From Pseudomonas sp. (GTDB lineage Bacteria > Pseudomonadota > Gammaproteobacteria > Pseudomonadales > Pseudomonadaceae), in contig NZ_PEKX01000023.1 in NCBI RefSeq assembly GCF_002796985.1, positions 62,001 through 126,000 of the forward strand: a stretch of 64,000 nt of DNA, read 5' to 3'. Under the pieces are notes generated by a model. It had not been told where the DNA came from, searched no databases, and saw nothing but the letters and a program-made list of their open reading frames with translations. Numbering within the stretch: position 1 is the first letter of the stretch; each line of letters begins with the position of its first letter. The position numbers and the translations under genes were made by a program. Of this stretch, positions 8,452 through 18,641 are shown piece after piece.

Positions 8452-9630
8452 ATGCCCACCAACTCCCACTCGTCCACCACCCTGCAAGTGGTCTCCGTCG
8501 TTCTGTTCACCTTCATCGCCTACCTGACCATCGGCATACCGCTGGCCGTGCTGCCCGGTTACGTGCACAGCGATCTGGGCTTCGGTTCGGTGATGGCGGG
8601 ACTGGTCATCAGTATCCAGTACCTCGCCACCCTGCTCACCCGCCCCTACGCCGGCAAGGTCATCGACACCCTCGGGCCCAAACGTGCGGTGCTCTACGGC
8701 ATGCTCGGTTGCGCCGGCAGCGGTGCGCTGATGCTCGGTTCCTGGGCGCTGCAAGGTCAGCCATTGATCAGCCTCGGCCTGCTGATGGTCGCGCGGCTGG
8801 TGCTGGGGACTTCGGAAAGCCTGGTGGGCAGCGCTTCGATCGCCTGGGGCATCGACCGCGTCGGCGCGGCGAACACCGCGAAGGTGATTTCCTGGAACGG
8901 CATCGCCAGCTACGGCGCCCTCGCCATTGGCGCGCCGCTGGGCGTGCTGATGGTCGACGAGCTCGGGCTGGCCAGCCTGGGCGGCAGCGTCGTCCTGCTG
9001 GCCGCGCTCGGTTTCGCCCTGGCATGGCCCAAGCGCGCCGCCGCGCTGGTACACGGCGAACGCATGCCCTTCCACCATGTGCTCGGCCGGGTACTCCCGC
9101 ACGGCATGGGCCTGGCGCTGGGCGGCATCGGCTTTGGCACCATCGCCACCTTCATCACCCTGTACTACGCCAGCCTTGGCTGGAAGGACGCGGTCTACTG
9201 CCTGACCGCCTTTGGCGGCTGCTTCATCGGTGCCCGCCTGCTGTTCGCCAATGCCATCAACCGCCACGGCGGCTTCCGCGTGGCCATCGCCTGCCTGTCG
9301 GTGGAAAGCCTCGGCCTGCTCCTGCTGTGGAGCGCGCCGACACCGTGGCTCGCCCTGGCCGGCTCGGCGCTGACCGGTTTCGGCTTCTCCCTGGTGTTCC
9401 CCGCGCTGGGTGTGGAAGCCGTGGGACTGGTGCCCGCCTCCAACCGTGGTGCCGCCCTGGGCGCCTATTCGCTGTTCATCGATGTCTCGCTGGGCATCAC
9501 CGGCCCGCTGATGGGCGTCGTGGCCAACGGCTTCGGCTTCGGCTCGATCTTCCTCTGCGCCGCCCTCGCGGCATTCAGCGGGCTGATCCTCAGCCTCTGG
9601 CTCTTCCAGCGTTCCTATCGCCAGCCCTGA
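8452..9630 (+). CDS. MFS transporter, YhhS/YfcJ-like
   Basis: This is a 392-residue major facilitator with about 12 predicted transmembrane helices. The MFS loop motif after helix 2 is present as [20 protein letters not shown]. It resembles the YhhS/YfcJ group of small-molecule exporters; the substrate cannot be read from the sequence. It stands alone: a REP pair lies upstream and an unrelated porin follows. The start ATG at 8452 is within the usual N-terminal extension before helix 1. Confidence 0.85.
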   Translation: MPTNSHSSTTLQVVSVVLFTFIAYLTIGIPLAVLPGYVHSDLGFGSVMAGLVISIQYLATLLTRPYAGKVIDTLGPKRAVLYGMLGCAGSGALMLGSWALQGQPLISLGLLMVARLVLGTSESLVGSASIAWGIDRVGAANTAKVISWNGIASYGALAIGAPLGVLMVDELGLASLGGSVVLLAALGFALAWPKRAAALVHGERMPFHHVLGRVLPHGMGLALGGIGFGTIATFITLYYASLGWKDAVYCLTAFGGCFIGARLLFANAINRHGGFRVAIACLSVESLGLLLLWSAPTPWLALAGSALTGFGFSLVFPALGVEAVGLVPASNRGAALGAYSLFIDVSLGITGPLMGVVANGFGFGSIFLCAALAAFSGLILSLWLFQRSYRQP

Positions 9631-9764
9631 TCGGCGCTGCGCGGCAAAAAGCCGCGATTGCGCCCATTGCCTTCGAGCCACCGCGATCCGGCGGCCATCG
9701 CCGCTGATCAGGTCAACATGACATCCGCGTGACAGAGGCTGGACGAAAAAGTTCGAACCTCTGC

Positions 9765-9770
9765 TATTAT
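9765..9770 (+). promoter_or_regulatory. Possible -10 box of the OprD-type porin gene
   Basis: TATTAT lies 142 bp upstream of the porin ATG in an otherwise gene-free stretch. No good -35 is seen at the expected distance, so the element may depend on an activator. The leader to the gene would be about 135 nt. Confidence 0.3.
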
Positions 9771-9911
9771 CGCGCCGCGCCGGGGCGACCACGCCCCGAA
9801 TACAACCAAAAGAACATGCCAGCACAGGACTCCACCTACCCCGATCACGCACTTCGGGGCGGAGAGCTTTTTCCTTCTGATCGCTGGCGCTGCACCCTTA
9901 AGGAAATCAAG

Positions 9912-11189
9912 ATGCTGAACCACCGGATCAGTCTGCTCGCATTGGGGATCCTCGCGTCGACCGCTGCAATGGCCGATGACCAGTCCGCCGCCAAGGGCTT
10001 CACCGAAGACAGCCACCTGGACCTGTTCTTCCGCAACGCCTACATGAACCGCGACTACAAGCACGGTCGTGACGACAAGGCCGAGTGGGGCCAGGCCGCC
10101 ACCGCCACCTTCACCTCCGGCTTCACCCAGGGCACCGTTGGCTTCGGCGTCGACGCCTTCGGCATGTACGCCGTACGTCTGGACGGTGGCCAAGGCAAGA
10201 GCGGCGCCGCCGGTATCGACTTCTTCAAGCAGGGCGACAGCGGCGAAGCCGCCGACGACCTGGCCCGTGCCGGTGGCGCGGTGAAGGCTCGCTTCTCCAA
10301 CACCGTGATCAAGTACGGCGACCAGATGCCGTCCCTGCCGGTGCTCAGCTACGACAACTCCCGCCTGCTGCCGGAAAGCTTCACCGGCACCCTGATCACC
10401 TCCAAGGAGATCGAAGGCCTGGAGCTGAACGTCGGCCGCTTCACCTCGGAAACCCGCAAGAGCGCCGAAGGGCGTGACAGCGGCGGCCTGAAGCGCATCG
10501 ACGTGTTCGGCGGCAGCTACAAGTTCACCGACAACTTCAGCGGCTCGCTGTACGGCTACGAGAGCGAAGACGTCGCTCGCAAGCAGTACATGAACCTGAA
10601 CTACGTCATCCCGGTGGCCGACAAGCAGTCCCTGACCCTGGACTTCAACGGCTACCGCACCCGCGTGAACGAAGACTTCGCTTCCGACAACGGCATCGAT
10701 GGCACCAAGAACACCATCTGGAGCCTGTCGGCCGCCTACAACATCGGCGTCCACACCTTCATGGTCGCGCACCAGCGCAACAACGGCGACTCCGGCTACA
10801 ACTACGGCTGGTACCAGAACCAGGGCGGCCTGGGCGACGGCGGCACCACCATCTGGCTGGCCAACTCCTACTGGTCGGACTTCAACGGCGAGGACGAGCG
10901 TTCCTGGCAGGGCAGCTACAGCCTGGACTTCTCCGAGTACGGCGTACCGGGCCTGAGCTACACCGTGGCCTACGTCTACGGCGACAACATCAAGACCGCC
11001 GAGACCAGCAACGGTAAAGAGCGCGAAATCTTCAACCAGCTGAAGTACGTCGTACCGAGCGGCCCGGCCAAGGACCTGTCGGTCAAGCTGCGCGGTTCCT
11101 GGCTGCGCGTGTCCAACGACGCCCGCTCCTACAACGACGACGGCAACGAAGTGCGCGTCTTCGTCGAGTACCCGGTCAACATCTTCTGA
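9912..11189 (+). CDS. OprD-family outer membrane porin
   Basis: This is a 425-residue OprD-type porin, forming an 18-strand barrel for diffusion of small solutes. I chose the ATG at 9912 because it follows AAGGAA and begins a clear signal peptide (MLNHRISLLALGILASTAAMA) before DDQSAAKGFTEDS. The mature part contains family landmarks: LFFRNAYMNRDY near the start, QGTVGFGVDAFGMYAVRLDGG, and the C-terminal VRVFVEYPVNIF ending in phenylalanine for BAM insertion. The substrate is unknown; it looks closer to the OprQ/OprE side than to OprD. A terminator follows. Confidence 0.92.
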   Translation: MLNHRISLLALGILASTAAMADDQSAAKGFTEDSHLDLFFRNAYMNRDYKHGRDDKAEWGQAATATFTSGFTQGTVGFGVDAFGMYAVRLDGGQGKSGAAGIDFFKQGDSGEAADDLARAGGAVKARFSNTVIKYGDQMPSLPVLSYDNSRLLPESFTGTLITSKEIEGLELNVGRFTSETRKSAEGRDSGGLKRIDVFGGSYKFTDNFSGSLYGYESEDVARKQYMNLNYVIPVADKQSLTLDFNGYRTRVNEDFASDNGIDGTKNTIWSLSAAYNIGVHTFMVAHQRNNGDSGYNYGWYQNQGGLGDGGTTIWLANSYWSDFNGEDERSWQGSYSLDFSEYGVPGLSYTVAYVYGDNIKTAETSNGKEREIFNQLKYVVPSGPAKDLSVKLRGSWLRVSNDARSYNDDGNEVRVFVEYPVNIF

Positions 11190-11210
11190 TGACCTGATCA
11201 GGCTCGAAAG

Positions 11211-11249
11211 AAAACGCCCCGTGGCAGCAATGCCACGGGGCGTTTTTCG
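11211..11249 (+). terminator. Rho-independent terminator after the porin gene
   Basis: AAAACGCCCCGTGGCA and TGCCACGGGGCGTTTTT form a 12-bp-plus stem with a short loop and a T-run, about 20 bp after the porin stop. It also faces the end of the minus-strand small gene, so it may serve both. Confidence 0.9.
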
Positions 11250-11276
11250 TTCCGGCGCCTTTCTATTACAGGCGGC

Positions 11277-11558
11277 CTACTCCAGGGTCCGACGCCTCGG
11301 CAACCACGGCAGCGGCGGCAAGGCCATGCGCAAGATGTGCAAGCACAACAGCAGGATCAGCGCGCCGGCCACGAAGGAGCCGAGCCGCTGGGCCGGTTCG
11401 AGCGAGTCATTGAATACGTTGAAGAACAGCATCGCGCTGCCACCCAGCATGCAGGCCAGCAGGAACACGGAGAGGATGTAGATTTTCAGCGTCAGCAGCC
11501 GCCAATGCCAGCGCATGCGGCGGCGAACAGGCACTTCATCGCGAGGAAGTTGCGGCAT
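11277..11558 (-). CDS. Small two-helix membrane protein
   Basis: I do not recognise this 93-residue protein. It has an Arg-rich N-terminus (RRRMRWHW), a first hydrophobic helix LKIYILSVFLLACMLGGSAMLFF and a second helix AGALILLLCLHILRMAL, followed by a basic tail. It is predicted to sit in the inner membrane with both ends inside. It lies tail-to-tail with the porin gene across a shared terminator. Nothing in the context points to a function. Confidence 0.65.
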   Translation of the reverse strand: MPQLPRDEVPVRRRMRWHWRLLTLKIYILSVFLLACMLGGSAMLFFNVFNDSLEPAQRLGSFVAGALILLLCLHILRMALPPLPWLPRRRTLE

Positions 11559-11715
11559 GATCCTTTGCCTCCTGACAGTTTTCTGACGGACTCAAGCAGT
11601 CACGGCATGCGACGTCGAGATACTGGCAGGATGCTAGCCATCCGCGCGGGAATTGCCAAGGCGCGCAACGCAGGACCCGCAGGTCACAGGCTGCGCGCCG
11701 ATGAATGGCTGGCGC

Positions 11716-12666
11716 TTAGCGCACCACGCTATTGATGTCCTGGCGGTTAAGCGAAGTACGCATCTCCTCGTACCACTCCGGGATCACGTCCTTCAGGCGC
11801 TCCTTGGCGTCCTCCAGCTTGAACGGCTGGGTATAGCGCTTCTTGCGGTAGGAGTAGATGTAATAGGTGCCGTTGCGGTAGAGGATGCGGTCAAAGGTAT
11901 AGAAGCCGATGTGCGTGCCGTTGCAGCGCGCGGTCAGCACCATGTCGCCCTCTTCGTAGGGCAGCACGCCCTCGGCGCACTCGTAGGTGAAGAACTCGCG
12001 CACGTCGTCCCAGTTCACGCCGTCGCTGCTGGCGTGCAGGAAGGCTTCGGCCTGCTCCTCTGACTCGTCGGAGTGGTCGCTGTACCAGATGAACAGCGGA
12101 ATGCTCTGGTTGGTCTCGTCGCCCAGCCAGCTTTCACCATCCAGGTACTGCGCGCTGCGCGCCAGGCTCGCCTGCACACGGCGGTGGCTCTGGCGGTACT
12201 CGTCCAGCAGCTCGTCAAAAGCCGGTACGTCCTCGCCCAGCACGACGCCTTCCATGCCCTTGATCTCCACAACGCGCGCCAGGTATTCGGCGTACAGCGC
12301 TGCATCCTGGATTACCGCGCAGGTATCGCGGGTCAGGCTCAGGCCGATCTCGGTGAAGTTGGCACTCCCCAGGATAACCACGTCCGGCTCGATCAGGATC
12401 AGCTTCCAGTGCACGCTGTTCTGCGCACGGAAGTCGACGTGCAGGGTGACCTTGGCGCCCGCGTCGCGGACGCAGAAATCGATGAAGTCCGGCGAAGTAA
12501 AGGAGTTGATGGTGCCTACCAGCAGGTCCAGGCGATTGCCCTTCTCCACCAGTGTTTCGATCAGTGACTCGGTTTCACTGGCGGAGGCCGAGACCACGGT
12601 GATCAGCTTGTCACTGACCTGCTCCAGGTACTGCTTGAGCGAATGTTGAGCGTTAAGGATTTTCAT
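11716..12666 (-). CDS. Phospholipase-D-fold protein with unknown C-terminal domain
   Basis: This is a 316-residue orphan. The N-terminal ~150 residues have a single HKD-like motif: H86-x-K88 (SVHWKLILIE) with the downstream G-S101-A-N103-F pattern of PLD-fold nucleases and lipases. An acidic E stands where the motif's Asp is usual. The C-terminal half is Asp/Glu- and Tyr-rich (ECAEGVLPYEEGDMVLTARC, YRNGTYYIYSYRKKRY) and matches no family I know. There are no signal peptide or membrane helices. A single HKD motif implies a homodimer, as in Nuc- or BfiI-like enzymes. Nuclease activity is possible but unproven. Paired direct repeats lie right before the gene. Confidence 0.75.
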   Translation of the reverse strand: MKILNAQHSLKQYLEQVSDKLITVVSASASETESLIETLVEKGNRLDLLVGTINSFTSPDFIDFCVRDAGAKVTLHVDFRAQNSVHWKLILIEPDVVILGSANFTEIGLSLTRDTCAVIQDAALYAEYLARVVEIKGMEGVVLGEDVPAFDELLDEYRQSHRRVQASLARSAQYLDGESWLGDETNQSIPLFIWYSDHSDESEEQAEAFLHASSDGVNWDDVREFFTYECAEGVLPYEEGDMVLTARCNGTHIGFYTFDRILYRNGTYYIYSYRKKRYTQPFKLEDAKERLKDVIPEWYEEMRTSLNRQDINSVVR

Positions 12667-12679
12667 ACAGCCCCCACCA

Positions 12680-12702
12680 GAATTCTGAACACCGAATTCT
12701 GA
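12680..12702 (-). promoter_or_regulatory. Direct repeat upstream of the PLD-fold gene
   Basis: On the minus strand TCAGAATTC occurs twice with a 5-bp gap (14-bp period), 14 to 36 bp before the ATG of the PLD-fold gene. Two identical half-sites so close to a start resemble an operator. No regulator gene is adjacent, so this is inference. Confidence 0.4.
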
Positions 12703-12912
12703 TGCAGGACAATGGGGGGTTTCAACTGTCTGATATCACCCTACGCCCGCAGAGTGGGGACCACAGAGGCAAAGCATGCAGCGCAGGCCCGGCTGTGGCA
12801 TAATGAGCGGCTTTGCCAGGCGCCTGTCGATCCTGTTCGACAGGCGCGCCTTCCCTGCCCGCCCGCGCCGTCCGCGCCCGGCGCGCACCATGTCCAGCCA
12901 AGGGTTACCCAG

Positions 12913-14502
12913 TTGATTTCCACCGCCAATATCACCATGCAGTTTGGCGCCAAGCCGCTGTTCGAAAACGTTTCCGTCAAGTTCGGCAACGGCAACCGCT
13001 ACGGCCTGATCGGCGCCAACGGATGTGGCAAGTCCACCTTCATGAAGATCCTCGGCGGTGAGCTGGAGCCTTCGGGCGGCCAGGTAATGCTGGAAAACGG
13101 CGTACGCCTGGGCAAACTGCGCCAGGACCAGTTCGCCTATGAAGATTTCACCGTCATCGACACCGTGATCATGGGCCACGAGGAACTGTGGAAGATCAAG
13201 GCCGAGCGCGATCGCATCTACTCCCTGCCGGAGATGAGCGAAGAAGACGGCATGGCCGTGGCCGAACTGGAAGTGCAGTTCGCCGAGTTCGACGGCTACA
13301 CCGCCGAATCCCGCGCCGGTGAGCTGTTGCTGGGCCTGGGCATTCCGCTGGACCAGCACTTCGGTCCGATGAGCTCCGTCGCTCCAGGCTGGAAGCTGCG
13401 TGTGCTGCTGGCCCAGGCGCTGTTCTCCGATCCGGACCTGCTGCTGCTCGACGAACCGACCAACCACCTGGACATCAACACCATCCGCTGGCTGGAAAAC
13501 ATCATCACGGCGCGTAACAGCACCATGATCATCATTTCCCACGACCGTCACTTCCTGAACAGCGTCTGCACCCACATGGCGGACCTGGACTATGGCGAGC
13601 TGCGCCTGTTCCCGGGCAACTACGACGAATACATGATGGCTGCCGAACAGGCCCGCGAACGCCTGCTGTCGGACAACGCCAAGAAGAAGGCCCAGATTGC
13701 CGAGCTGCAGACCTTCGTCAGTCGCTTCTCGGCCAACGCTTCCAAGGCCAAGCAGGCTACCAGCCGCGCGCGCCAGATCGACAAGATCCAGCTGGAAGAG
13801 GTCAAGCCGTCCAGCCGAGTCAGCCCGTTCATCCGCTTCGAGCAGCACAAGAAGCTGCACCGCCAGGCCGTGACGCTGGACAAGGTCAGCCAGGGCTTCG
13901 ACGGCACCGCGCTGTTCAAGAACCTCAGCCTGCAGGTGGAAGCTGGCGAACGCATCGCCATCATCGGCCCCAACGGCATCGGCAAGACCACCCTGCTGCG
14001 CACCCTGGTCGGCGAGATGGCACCCACCGCCGGTGAAGTGAAGTGGACCGACAGCGCGGACGTGGGCTACTTCGCCCAGGACCACGCCGAGGACTTCGAG
14101 GACGACTACAACCTGTTCGACTGGATGGCCCAGTGGACCCAGGGCGGCGAGCAACTGGTGCGCGGCACCCTCGGTCGCATGCTGTTCTCCAACGACGAGA
14201 TCAAGAAGTCGGTCAAGGTCATCTCCGGTGGCGAACAGGGCCGCATGCTGTTCGGCAAGCTGATCCTCAAGCGCCCCAACGTGCTGGTGATGGACGAACC
14301 GACCAACCACCTGGACATGGAATCCATCGAGTCGCTCAACCTCGCGCTGGAGAACTACCCGGGCACGCTGATCTTCGTCAGCCATGACCGCGAGTTCGTG
14401 TCCTCCCTGGCCACTCGCATCATCGAGCTGTCGGAAAACGGCGTGACCGACTTCAGTGGCAGCTACGACGACTACCTGCGCAGCCAGGGCGTGATCGTCT
14501 GA
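12913..14502 (+). CDS. ybiT: ABC-F ATPase YbiT
   Basis: This 529-residue soluble protein has two ABC domains joined by the ABC-F linker; such proteins act on ribosomes. Walker A motifs are GANGCGKST and GPNGIGKTT, each half has a DEPTNHLD Walker B, and the linker carries the charged [20 protein letters not shown] region. It closely tracks E. coli YbiT throughout. The frame opens 67 codons earlier. I chose the TTG at 12913 because the protein then begins with [18 protein letters not shown], the conserved YbiT start, and AAGGG lies just upstream. The extra N-terminal residues have no ABC-F counterpart. Confidence 0.93.
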   Translation: MISTANITMQFGAKPLFENVSVKFGNGNRYGLIGANGCGKSTFMKILGGELEPSGGQVMLENGVRLGKLRQDQFAYEDFTVIDTVIMGHEELWKIKAERDRIYSLPEMSEEDGMAVAELEVQFAEFDGYTAESRAGELLLGLGIPLDQHFGPMSSVAPGWKLRVLLAQALFSDPDLLLLDEPTNHLDINTIRWLENIITARNSTMIIISHDRHFLNSVCTHMADLDYGELRLFPGNYDEYMMAAEQARERLLSDNAKKKAQIAELQTFVSRFSANASKAKQATSRARQIDKIQLEEVKPSSRVSPFIRFEQHKKLHRQAVTLDKVSQGFDGTALFKNLSLQVEAGERIAIIGPNGIGKTTLLRTLVGEMAPTAGEVKWTDSADVGYFAQDHAEDFEDDYNLFDWMAQWTQGGEQLVRGTLGRMLFSNDEIKKSVKVISGGEQGRMLFGKLILKRPNVLVMDEPTNHLDMESIESLNLALENYPGTLIFVSHDREFVSSLATRIIELSENGVTDFSGSYDDYLRSQGVIV

Positions 14503-14517
14503 TCATTACCCCGTCGC

Positions 14518-14552
14518 AAGAAAAAGCCCCGCCAAGTGCGGGGCTTTTTCTT
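14518..14552 (+). terminator. Rho-independent terminator after ybiT
   Basis: AAGAAAAAGCCCCGC-CAAGT-GCGGGGCTTTTTCTT is a GC stem continued by an A/T stem, 15 bp after the stop codon. Confidence 0.92.
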
Positions 14553-14565
14553 GGGCGTTTGATCT

Positions 14566-14751
14566 TCGTAGGTGCGAGCTTGCTCGCGAACCGCACCCCA
14601 CCAGTGTTTCAGTGTGCGCGGAGAGCAATCGCGAACAAAGTCCGCTCTACACAAGCCCTAGCCATTTCGCGTAGCCGTAGGAGCGGACTCTGTCCGCGAT
14701 GCTTTCAGGCCCGCACCTGGCTCTGCTCGCGAGCAAGCTCGCTCCCACAAC
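14566..14751. repeat. Cluster of four REP-type units
   Basis: Units at about 14566-14593 (GTAGGTGCGAGCTTGCTCGCGAA), 14618-14650, 14675-14700 (GTAGGAGCGGACTCTGTCCGCGA) and 14725-14751 (GCGAGCAAGCTCGCTCCCAC) fill the gap between ybiT and the hydrolase. Two sequence variants of the REP palindrome are mixed, one with AGCTTGCT and one with GGACTCTGTCC cores. Confidence 0.75.
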
Positions 14752-14754
14752 AGA

Positions 14755-15780
14755 TCAGCGGCCCGACGTCTTCATCGTCGCGCCACCCAGGCTGACGTCG
14801 AAGAACTCCGCCGCCGAGGCCGCCAGGTCGCGATGGATAGCCTGGCGATCCAGCCCCTGAGTGTCAGTGCACAGATCGGGAGTGGCCTCTTTCTCCTCCT
14901 CCGAGCAAGGCGACATGAACACAAAATGCCCCGCCCCATCGAGAACCCGCAGGTCTGCTTGCTGTGGCAGCTTGCGTGCCAGGGCACCAGCGTTCTTCTT
15001 CCAGTCGAGGATGTGGTCGTTGTTGCCGGTATAGAGCAACACCGGCACCTGCACGTCCTGCAACTCATGAACGCCATACATCAGACTCAGCGGCGCGAGC
15101 AGGAGCAAGGCGCCGACGCGCGGATCAGCCATAGGCACGAGGTCGTTGCGGTCAGCGCGCACCTCGCCGTTATCGCTGCAGGCGTCGCGGTCGTCCGGGC
15201 GCTGCCGGCAGTACTTGATCAGCCTGTCCAGGCGCGGCTGCGCGCCGGCGAGGATCAGCGCGGTTTCGCCGCCTGCCGAGTAACCAATGACGCCCACCTT
15301 GTGCGGGTCGACAATACCCGCGACCTTGGAGTCCAGCAGCGCGGCGCTGATGGTTTCCGAGACCTGCAGTGGCCGGCCATAGAGGTTGCTCAGCGCGCCC
15401 AGGCGGCTGTGATCCCGCAGGTTGTCACCAGGGTGCAGCAGCGTCAGCACCACGAAGCCTTTACGCACCAGCGCCTCGATCAGATCGCGATGGGCCAGCG
15501 GGGTGCCGTAGTTGCCGTGGGACATCACCAGCAACGGAAAGCGTCCGTTGGCGGTCTGGCCTTCATAGGCAACGTCGAGGATGAAATTGCCCAGGTGCAG
15601 GGGTTGCTCGGCGGCGCGCGTCGGGTAGAACACAATAGCCTTCATCGGCTGAAGGTCCAGCGGATCGCTCACCTGCAGGCGATGGAATCCCACGTTCCAG
15701 CCGGGCGACGCCCAGCAAGCGGTGCTGCCCGCGGTACCGATAGTCACGAGCAGCAGAACCCAGAACAGACGCCTCGCCAT
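14755..15780 (-). CDS. Secreted alpha/beta hydrolase (dienelactone hydrolase/PAF-acetylhydrolase-like)
   Basis: This 341-residue protein has a signal peptide (MARRLFWVLLLVTIGTAGSTACWA), so it is periplasmic or a lipoprotein-like exported form. The hydrolase fold shows the oxyanion strand LLVMSHGNYGTP, nucleophile elbow G-Y-S168-A-G-G, an acid in TGNNDHILDW and the catalytic His in GAGHFVFMSP. Cysteine pairs (YCRQRPDDRDAC, SPCSEEEKEATPDLC) suggest disulfides, which fits the periplasm. The substrate is unknown. It has no operon partner. Confidence 0.82.
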   Translation of the reverse strand: MARRLFWVLLLVTIGTAGSTACWASPGWNVGFHRLQVSDPLDLQPMKAIVFYPTRAAEQPLHLGNFILDVAYEGQTANGRFPLLVMSHGNYGTPLAHRDLIEALVRKGFVVLTLLHPGDNLRDHSRLGALSNLYGRPLQVSETISAALLDSKVAGIVDPHKVGVIGYSAGGETALILAGAQPRLDRLIKYCRQRPDDRDACSDNGEVRADRNDLVPMADPRVGALLLLAPLSLMYGVHELQDVQVPVLLYTGNNDHILDWKKNAGALARKLPQQADLRVLDGAGHFVFMSPCSEEEKEATPDLCTDTQGLDRQAIHRDLAASAAEFFDVSLGGATMKTSGR

Positions 15781-15916
15781 GGTGCAAACCGTCCTGACAG
15801 GTATCCAGATCAGGCGCCACGGGGCTTATCTTAGGAAAGAAACCACCGGGCACCGCCAAACGAAAATATCAGCATAGTACGCGCCAGTTTTCAGCGACCT
15901 GAAACGGACAGCTCCA

Positions 15917-15950
15917 TGAAAAAGACCGCCTTGTGGGCGGTCTTTTTCAT
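15917..15950 (-). terminator. Rho-independent terminator after brnQ
   Basis: ATGAAAAAGACCGCC-TTGTG-GGCGGTCTTTTTCAT is a perfect inverted repeat with flanking A and T runs, beginning 14 bp after the brnQ stop. Confidence 0.92.
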
Positions 15951-15963
15951 GGATGACGGACTA

Positions 15964-17277
15964 TCAGGCCATCGCTTCCTGGGGCTTGCCCAGCAGACGA
16001 TCGATTATGACCATCACGGCCAGCATCGCGACCGAGGGGATCAGCCAGGCGAGGCCCTGTTCGGCCAGCGGCAGGTGACCCATCCAGGCCGGCATCCAGG
16101 CGTCGAGCTTGGCGCCCTTGAGGGCGTCGATGATGCCGAAGAGGAAGGAGATCGCCATCACTGGAGCGACGATGCGGGTCTGCGAACGCCACAGGCTGGC
16201 GCAGAAGCTCAGCGCCACCAGCACAATGCACGGCGGGTAGATGGCGGTCAGCACCGGGATCGAGAACTGGATGAGCTTGGTCAGGCCCAGGTTCGACACC
16301 AACAGCGAGAAGCCGGCGAGGATGATCACCAGGCTGCGGTAGGACAGCGGCAGCACGCGGCAGAAGTACTCGGCACAGGCGCAGGTCAGCCCCACAGCGG
16401 TGACCAGGCAGGCCAGCGCGATGAGCACGGCGAGGAAGGTGCTGCCCAGCGAACCGAAGGTGTGCTGCACGTAGGCGTGCAGGACGGCAGCGCCGTTGGC
16501 GGCACCTGCGGCGATGTCGTGGCTGCCGGCCCCCAGGCGGAACAGGCTGATGTACACCAGCGCCAGACCGACGCCGGCGATCAGGCCGGCGATGATGGCG
16601 TAGCGGGTGATCAGACGCGGAGACTGCACGCCACGGGAGCGGATCGCGTTGACGATGACGATGCCGAAGACCAGCGCGCCGAGGGTGTCCATGGTCAGGT
16701 AGCCATTGACGAAGCCCTGGGAAAACGCCGCAGTCTGATAAGCGGGCTCAGCGACACCAATGGGGCCGGCCGGCAGCATGAAGGCGGCGATGCCCAGAGC
16801 AGCCAGGGCGACGATCTTCAGCGGTGCGAGGAAGCGGCCCACGGTATCGAGCAGCTTGCCCGGATACAGCGAAATCACCAGCACGACCAGGAAGTACACC
16901 AGGCTGTAGAGGAACAGCGGCAGAGCGCCCTCCCCGGTCAACGGCGCCAGGCCGACTTCGAAGGAAACGGTAGCGGTACGCGGGGTGGCGAACAGCGGCC
17001 CGACCGACAGGTAACAGACAGCCGCCAGCAGCCCGCCGGCGACGCGGCCGATCGGGTGGCTCAGAGTGTCCATCGAGCCACCGACCTTGGCCAGTGCGAC
17101 GACGGTGATCACCGGCAGGCCGACTGCGGTGATCAGGAAGCCCAGCGCCGCCATCCAAACATGTGGCCCGGACTGCAGGCCCACGATCGGCGGAAAGATG
17201 ATGTTGCCCGCGCCGACGAACAGCGCGAAGGTCATAAACCCAAGTGCCAGGATGTCCTGGCCTTTCAAGACTTTCAT
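15964..17277 (-). CDS. brnQ: Branched-chain amino acid:cation symporter BrnQ/BraB
   Basis: This is a 437-residue LIVCS-family carrier with about 12 transmembrane helices that takes up leucine, isoleucine and valine with Na+ or H+. The start [26 protein letters not shown] is the family signature. The ATG at 17277 precedes this directly; the 17-codon upstream extension ([12 protein letters not shown]...) is not part of the carrier. In P. aeruginosa braB lies next to sucD, as here, which supports BraB over the paralogue BraZ. A terminator follows. Confidence 0.93.
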   Translation of the reverse strand: MKVLKGQDILALGFMTFALFVGAGNIIFPPIVGLQSGPHVWMAALGFLITAVGLPVITVVALAKVGGSMDTLSHPIGRVAGGLLAAVCYLSVGPLFATPRTATVSFEVGLAPLTGEGALPLFLYSLVYFLVVLVISLYPGKLLDTVGRFLAPLKIVALAALGIAAFMLPAGPIGVAEPAYQTAAFSQGFVNGYLTMDTLGALVFGIVIVNAIRSRGVQSPRLITRYAIIAGLIAGVGLALVYISLFRLGAGSHDIAAGAANGAAVLHAYVQHTFGSLGSTFLAVLIALACLVTAVGLTCACAEYFCRVLPLSYRSLVIILAGFSLLVSNLGLTKLIQFSIPVLTAIYPPCIVLVALSFCASLWRSQTRIVAPVMAISFLFGIIDALKGAKLDAWMPAWMGHLPLAEQGLAWLIPSVAMLAVMVIIDRLLGKPQEAMA

Positions 17278-17705
17278 GAAGGGAAATACCACAGTGCTGA
17301 AACGGTTTCGTGGTCTCCCAAGGCACAACGACCGTACAGGCGCGACAAAGCCGCATCGGACGGGATCGGCTGACTCACGCTGGGCGAGCCTGCATATCCT
17401 GTGATGCTGCTGTCATCGGTACGGTGATTTGTTCTTGGAAGTCCGATAGCAGAGGTTTTCCATGGGCTCGTGGCCCGGTTGCTCCTGCATTCTGGTTATC
17501 CCGCCATCCTTGACGGTCAGGAACGCCGTCGCCTCCGGGTAGGAGTTGACGGTGAGCGAGCCTTCCCTTGTGGGGAACGCGACGCTTCATATAGTTGCTA
17601 GCCTAACGATCTATTCCGATGAACTGCACTGACATACGTCAGATCGTCCGCGCAATGATCGGCGATGTCGCCTGAGCGACACTTTGTCAGACGCATCCTT
17701 AACGA
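17278..17705. other. Gene-free gap between brnQ and sucD
   Basis: About 430 bp must carry the brnQ promoter. On the minus strand 17413-17586 stays open for 58 codons and reads like protein in one frame (SLTVNSYPEATAFLTVKDGG, MENLCYRTSKNKSPYR). It has no usable start codon, since a stop lies just before it. It may be a remnant of a small gene or chance. An overlapping 71-codon ORF on the same strand (17375-17590) looks like a GC-rich shadow. Confidence 0.4.
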
Positions 17706-17733
17706 CAGAGGCCACCCGAAGGTGGCCTCTGTT
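17706..17733 (-). terminator. Rho-independent terminator after sucD
   Basis: AGAGGCCACC-CGAA-GGTGGCCTCT is a perfect 10-bp stem with a CGAA loop, about 27 bp past the sucD stop, at the end of the long sdh-suc transcript. The T-run is weak (TCTGT). Confidence 0.75.
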
Positions 17734-17759
17734 GACGGACGGTTAAATAAGCGAGGTGC

Positions 17760-18640
<881 letters not shown>

Positions 18641-18641
<1 letters not shown>

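Noticed and set aside
12712..12912. Extra 67-codon N-terminus for YbiT
   Set aside because: These residues have no counterpart in ABC-F proteins and include promoter-like DNA. TTG at 12913 gives the conserved start with an RBS.
15916..17373. 485-codon plus-strand open frame opposite brnQ
   Set aside because: It starts inside the brnQ terminator and is extremely Gln/His/Asp-rich, a typical shadow of a membrane-protein gene.
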